In this document: positions 60,663 through 64,000 of the stretch, in pieces
Layout of the letters: each line of letters begins with the position of its first letter
Position numbering within the stretch: the stretch's first letter is position 1
Assembly: GCA_017304945.1 (NCBI GenBank)
Contig: JAFKLG010000075.1
Coordinates: 1 to 64,000 of the forward strand
Direction of reading: 5' to 3'
Source: Rhodospirillales bacterium
Lineage (GTDB): Bacteria > Pseudomonadota > Alphaproteobacteria > Acetobacterales > Acetobacteraceae
Length of the DNA: 64,000 nucleotides
Notes under the pieces: generated by a model
Seen by the model: the letters and a program-made list of their open reading frames with translations, nothing else
Told to the model about the DNA's origin: nothing
Databases searched by the model: none
Position numbers and translations under genes: made by a program

Positions 60663-62300
60663 ATGAACGAAGCGGATGCGTTCGACTACATCGTGACCGG
60701 GGCAGGATCGGCAGGCTGCGTGGTGGCCGCGCGGCTCTCGGAATCCGGTCGCCATCGCGTGCTGCTGCTGGAGGCCGGGCCGCGCGACACCAACCCGTGG
60801 ATCCACATTCCCCTCGGCTTCGCCCGCACCTTCGTCGACCCCAAGGTGAACTGGAAGTTCGAGAGCGTGCCGCAGCCGCAACTCGGCAACCGGCAACTCT
60901 ATCTGCCACGCGGCAAGACGCTGGGCGGCACCAGCTCCATCAACGGCATGGTCTATATCCGCGGCAATCACCGCGACTACGACGAGTGGCGCCAGCGCGG
61001 CTGCATCGGCTGGGATTGGGACTCGGTGCTGCCATTCTTCAAGAAGGCCGAGAACCAGGCGCGTGGCGCGGATGCGTATCACGGGGTGGACGGGCCGCTG
61101 CGCGTCTCCGACCAGCCGCGGCGCTTCGAGCTGGCGGACGCAGTGCTGGAGGCCTGCGAGCAGGCCGGCGTCCCACGCAATCCCGACTTCAATGGCGCGC
61201 AGCAGGAAGGCTGCGGCTATTACCAGACCACCACCGGCGACCGGCGGCGCTGGAGCGCGGCGCGCGCCTATCTGCGCCCCGCCCGCGGGCGGCCGAATCT
61301 CGAGATCCGTACCGGCGTTCACGCGACGCGGGTGCTGATCGAGGGCGGCCGTGCGGTCGGTGTCGAATACCAGGGGCCGGCCGGGCGCCAGGTGGCCCGC
61401 GCGCGGGGCGAGGTGATCGTGTCCGGCGGCGCCTATGGCTCGCCCCACCTGCTGCTCCTCTCTGGCCTCGGACCCGCGGCGCATCTGCAGGCGATGGGGG
61501 TGCCGGTGTTGCGCGACCTGCCGGGGGTGGGCAGCAACCTGCACGACCACTTCAACACCTATCTGAGCTGGCGCTGCGCCCGCCCGGTGACGCTGAACGA
61601 GCTCCAGAACAGCATGGTCCGTAAGGCGGCAGCTGGGCTGCGCTATGCGTTGTTCCGCGACGGGCCGATGGCGAGCAACGGCATCCATGCCGGGCTGTTC
61701 ACCCGCAGCGATCCGCGGCTCGAGCGGCCGGATCTGCAGATCAACCTGCTGGAATGGAGCACGGTCGAGCGCACCAAGCAGCGCGTCGTGCCGCACCCGT
61801 TCCCGGGCTTCACGCTGAGCCCGGTGCACCTGCGGCCGGATGGGCGCGGGACGGTGCGGCTCGCGACCTCCGACCCGCTGGCGCCGCCCGCGGTCAGCTT
61901 CGACTTCCTGCGCACCGAGTACGATTTGCAGGCGCTGCTGGCCGGGATCCGGCTGGCGCGCCGGATCGCCGCCCAGCCGGCGTTGCGCCCCTATGTGGTG
62001 GAGGAGCTGGCGCCCGGTCCGGCGGCGCAGGATGACGCGGCGCTGGAGGCGTTCGTGCGCCAGACCGGCATCTCCAACCACCATCCGGCGAGTTCCTGCG
62101 CCATGGGCACCGGTCCGGCCAGCGTGGTCGATCCGCGGCTGCGCGTGCACGGGGTGGAGGGGCTGCGGGTGGCGGATGCCTCGATCATGCCGGTGGTGGT
62201 GGGCGGCAACACGAACGCGCCGACCATCATGATCGGCGAAAAGGCGGCGGCGATGATCCTGGAGGACGCATCGGCCTCACCCCGCCGCGTGGCGGCGTAG
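60663..62300 (+). CDS. GMC-family FAD oxidoreductase (choline/alcohol dehydrogenase type)
   Basis: 545 residues. The FAD-binding start is [23 protein letters not shown] signature 1 lies at [19 protein letters not shown], and signature 2 at [16 protein letters not shown]. The catalytic His is in [12 protein letters not shown], and the final His/Asn region is [15 protein letters not shown]. Members oxidise choline, long-chain alcohols or polyethylene glycol. No betaine genes are adjacent, so the substrate is unknown. AGGGGA precedes the ATG. The gene is monocistronic and convergent with the PaiB-like gene. Confidence 0.9.
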   Translation: MNEADAFDYIVTGAGSAGCVVAARLSESGRHRVLLLEAGPRDTNPWIHIPLGFARTFVDPKVNWKFESVPQPQLGNRQLYLPRGKTLGGTSSINGMVYIRGNHRDYDEWRQRGCIGWDWDSVLPFFKKAENQARGADAYHGVDGPLRVSDQPRRFELADAVLEACEQAGVPRNPDFNGAQQEGCGYYQTTTGDRRRWSAARAYLRPARGRPNLEIRTGVHATRVLIEGGRAVGVEYQGPAGRQVARARGEVIVSGGAYGSPHLLLLSGLGPAAHLQAMGVPVLRDLPGVGSNLHDHFNTYLSWRCARPVTLNELQNSMVRKAAAGLRYALFRDGPMASNGIHAGLFTRSDPRLERPDLQINLLEWSTVERTKQRVVPHPFPGFTLSPVHLRPDGRGTVRLATSDPLAPPAVSFDFLRTEYDLQALLAGIRLARRIAAQPALRPYVVEELAPGPAAQDDAALEAFVRQTGISNHHPASSCAMGTGPASVVDPRLRVHGVEGLRVADASIMPVVVGGNTNAPTIMIGEKAAAMILEDASASPRRVAA

Positions 62301-62323
62301 CGGACCCTCGGGCACTGCTGCTT

Positions 62324-62390
62324 GCCGGGTCGAGCCCGGCGATGGCGGGGACCGGGCCCCCACCGTCATCCGCGGGCTCGACCCGCGGAT
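62324..62390. terminator. Two hairpins between convergent genes
   Basis: GCCGGG-TCGAG-CCCGGC (62324-62340) and ATCCGCGGG-CTCGA-CCCGCGGAT (62368-62390, perfect 9-bp arms) lie past the GMC stop at 62300. Each has a 5-base loop and the loops (TCGAG and CTCGA) are complementary. They are likely terminators or dispersed palindromic repeats. Confidence 0.6.
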
Positions 62391-62404
62391 CCCCACCCGC
62401 ACAC

Positions 62405-62453
62405 TCGTCCGTCGTCCGTCGTCCGTCGTCCGTCGTCCGTCGTCCGTCGCCCG
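62405..62453. repeat. 7-bp microsatellite (TCGTCCG)n
   Basis: Six perfect copies of TCGTCCG from 62405 to 62446 followed by one variant copy (TCGCCCG, to 62453). It lies 13 bases from the stop of the PaiB-like gene, in the same convergent gap as the hairpins. The array is intergenic, so copy-number change would not shift a reading frame. Confidence 0.95.
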
Positions 62454-62465
62454 TTCGCGTCCCCC

Positions 62466-63101
62466 TCAGCCCACCGTCCCCGTCGCGCGGCGGACCGCGT
62501 CCGCCAGTGCCCCGGCGCCGTCCGCCGCCAGTCCCGACACCACGCCCACGCGATCGGCCTCGGGCCGGTTCTGCGACATCTTCACCTTGCCCTCGAGCCG
62601 CGCGATCGGGATCTCGATCCCGACGATCCCCCGCAGCATCCCGGCCACGAAGTCGGCCGGGGCATCGCTCACCGCCCAGGGCGCCGCCCGTCCTGCCTCG
62701 TGCCGCTCGGTCAGCCGGGTCACCACGTCCAGCAGCGCGTCCGCATCGTCGAAGAAGCGGATTGGTCCATAGGCATGCACCGTTTCGTAGTTCCAGGTGG
62801 GGACCACTTTCCCGGTCTCGCGCTTGGTGGCGTAGTAGGACGGAGAGATGTAGCCCTCCGCCCCTGCGAAGATCGCCAGCGCCTCGACGGCGGGATCGGC
62901 GCCGCGTGCCTGCGGGTTCGGCCGTGCCAGATGGCCGCGCAGCGTGCCGAACGGCGCCGGATCGGGCTCCAGCAGCAGCGGCACATGGCTCGCCACCAGC
63001 CCGTCCGCGGTCATCGTGACCAGGGTTGCGAGCCCGCAATTGCGGATCATCGCATGCATTGCCGGGACACGATCTTCCTTGAACTGGGCCGGCACGTACA
63101 T
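62466..63101 (-). CDS. PaiB-family FMN-binding protein (putative negative regulator)
   Basis: 211 residues with a split-barrel FMN-binding fold. The start is MYVPAQFKEDR, and the conserved VASHVPLLLEPDPAPFGTLR, FAGAEGYISPSYYATK, VPTWNYETVHAYGPIRFFDD and KVKMSQNRPEADRVGVVSGL all match PaiB. Bacillus PaiB represses sporulation and protease genes with PaiA; most others have unknown function. GGAGG lies about 5 bases before the ATG. It is a single gene, divergent from the cupin gene across 272 bases. Confidence 0.9.
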   Translation of the reverse strand: MYVPAQFKEDRVPAMHAMIRNCGLATLVTMTADGLVASHVPLLLEPDPAPFGTLRGHLARPNPQARGADPAVEALAIFAGAEGYISPSYYATKRETGKVVPTWNYETVHAYGPIRFFDDADALLDVVTRLTERHEAGRAAPWAVSDAPADFVAGMLRGIVGIEIPIARLEGKVKMSQNRPEADRVGVVSGLAADGAGALADAVRRATGTVG

Positions 63102-63373
63102 GGAGGCCTCCGTCGATTGCAGGCCGAGTCCTATCCGCAAGCGGACTGATAGAACAGGGTCAAACCATCTGAGATCGATGAGACCAATCCGCGCATCGCA
63201 GCGAGGGCCCGCCGCGGATCGCCGGTTGCGTGGCGTGCCGGCCCAGTCGCACGCCCCTCGCTGCCGCCCATTGGAGGTTTCAGGGGGGCGAGCCGGCCAC
63301 AGACAGGCCGGCGCCCGCTTGTGCCCGGCGCGGCGGCCTGCTGTGCTGCGGCCTCCTCTCAGGAGCCGACCCG

Positions 63374-63691
63374 ATGGCCTTCGCCTGCACGATCCCCGCG
63401 ACCCCCACCGTCCAGCGTGACGACGACGACCTGCGCATCACCCGCTGGGACTTCCCGGTGGGCGCGGTGACCGGCTGGCACACGCATGGCTGGCCCTATT
63501 TCGTCATCATGCTGACCGAGGGCGTGCTGCGCGTGCACAACGGCTCCGAGGTGTCGGAGAGCAAGCTCGCCGAGGGCCAGGCCTACAACCGGCCCTCAGG
63601 CGTGCAGCACGACGTCATGAACGGCTCCCCGCACCCGATCGCCTTCGTGGAGATCGAGGTCAAACGCCCGCAGGCTGTGCCATTTCCCTGA
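63374..63691 (+). CDS. Small cupin-domain protein
   Basis: 105 residues forming one cupin barrel. Metal-ligand positions are GAVTGWHTHGWPYFVIML (two His), the VLRVHNGSEV turn and the second motif PSGVQHDVMNGS (third His). The third canonical ligand Glu is not obvious. AGGAG sits about 8 bases before the ATG at 63374. The function is unknown (dioxygenase- or binding-type folds both fit). Its last 32 bases overlap the end of the convergent metallopeptidase gene. Confidence 0.82.
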   Translation: MAFACTIPATPTVQRDDDDLRITRWDFPVGAVTGWHTHGWPYFVIMLTEGVLRVHNGSEVSESKLAEGQAYNRPSGVQHDVMNGSPHPIAFVEIEVKRPQAVPFP

Positions 63692-64000
63692 CCGCGGCGC
63701 GGTGCGCGCGGCTGCGGGCGCGGTTGCGTTCCCCGGCGGCGCGGACCACCTCGTGGACGAAGCGCAGCTTGTTCACGATCGCCGGCGACAGCACGAACGG
63801 ATAGAGGTCCGGGGTGCCCATGGCGCGGTTGAGGCTGTTCACCGCGAGCGTCAGCGGCACCCAGGCGTCGACGATCGGCTGGAACGCGTCGCTCTTGTAG
63901 GGGTCGAGGTCGATCTCGGCGGCCAGCGCGTCGTCGGCGGCGAGGCGTGGCTGCACGCGAATGCCGAAGGCGCTCGCCATCTCTACCGTGTCGATGATGT
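63660..64000 (-). CDS. Putative zinc-binding metallopeptidase, C-terminal fragment (continues beyond window)
   Basis: The frame is open from the window edge to the stop at 63660-63662, giving about 112 residues starting IIDTVEMASAFGIRVQPRLA. The conserved stretches KSDAFQPIVDAWVPLTLAVN and SLNRAMGTPDLYPFVLSPAI match the C-terminal end of the DUF2248 zinc-binding peptidase family. In that family the zinc ribbon and HExxH lie further N-terminal, outside the window. The gene converges with and overlaps the cupin gene. Confidence 0.72.
   Translation of the reverse strand, partial: IIDTVEMASAFGIRVQPRLAADDALAAEIDLDPYKSDAFQPIVDAWVPLTLAVNSLNRAMGTPDLYPFVLSPAIVNKLRFVHEVVRAAGERNRARSRAHRAAVREMAQPAGV

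Overview
The window is uniformly very GC-rich and gene-dense. It carries alphaproteobacterial signatures: aroE-coaE-dnaQ in overlapping order, an rnj / DUF1467 / short-form proS / lolCD block, a DUF2336 protein, and a pstSCAB-phoU-phoB operon. I infer a Rhodospirillales (Acetobacteraceae-like) chromosome. No rRNA, tRNA, CRISPR array, transposase or phage gene was seen.

Layout. 0-12 kb: the tail of a glycoside-hydrolase-like gene, a TerC-family metal exporter, small unknown genes, argB, a large inverted-repeat element, a divergent AraC/MFS pair, a DsbA-fold isomerase, an unusual double carbohydrate-binding protein, a gamma-glutamyltransferase gene broken by an in-frame amber codon, and a polytopic membrane protein. 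12-25 kb: a minus-strand run (DUF1445, DUF4392, hyuA, hyuB, diheme cytochrome c, MHS transporter, PPOX flavoprotein) that looks like a D-glutamate / 5-oxoproline / hydantoin catabolic set. It is interrupted by an opposite-strand gene for a 1324-residue protein made almost wholly of about 160 octapeptide repeats. 25-30 kb: two paralogous thiolase-fold plus DUF35 pairs around a Crp/Fnr regulator that has a perfect FNR-type box upstream. 30-35 kb: DUF2336, a sulfotransferase, an orphan HigA, MaoC and a CaiB CoA-transferase. 35-41.5 kb: an inositol-monophosphatase-family gene and a CUT1 ABC importer operon with two paralogous binding proteins. 41.6-44.7 kb: aroE-coaE-dnaQ, a second inverted-repeat element and a TetR regulator. 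44.8-51.3 kb: a SPOR lipoprotein and the complete Pst/Pho phosphate operon with a candidate PHO box. 51.5-64 kb: an M20 hydrolase, a Tat-exported metallo-beta-lactamase-fold protein, RNase J, DUF1467, proS between two tandem-repeat arrays, lolCD, a GMC oxidoreductase, a PaiB-like protein, a cupin and a partial metallopeptidase gene.

The strongest candidates for something undescribed are the octapeptide-repeat protein and its placement. Its gene lies between the two halves of what is a single D-glutamate cyclase protein in vertebrates (DUF1445 and DUF4392). The DUF4392 gene sits directly before 5-oxoprolinase/hydantoinase-type genes, and a broken gamma-glutamyltransferase gene lies further along the same strand.

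Intergenic DNA carries several different tandem repeats (periods 7, 23, 29, 44 and 69 bp) and long inverted repeats. These cluster at 3.2-3.7, 43.8-44.0, 56.2-58.6 and 62.3-62.5 kb.
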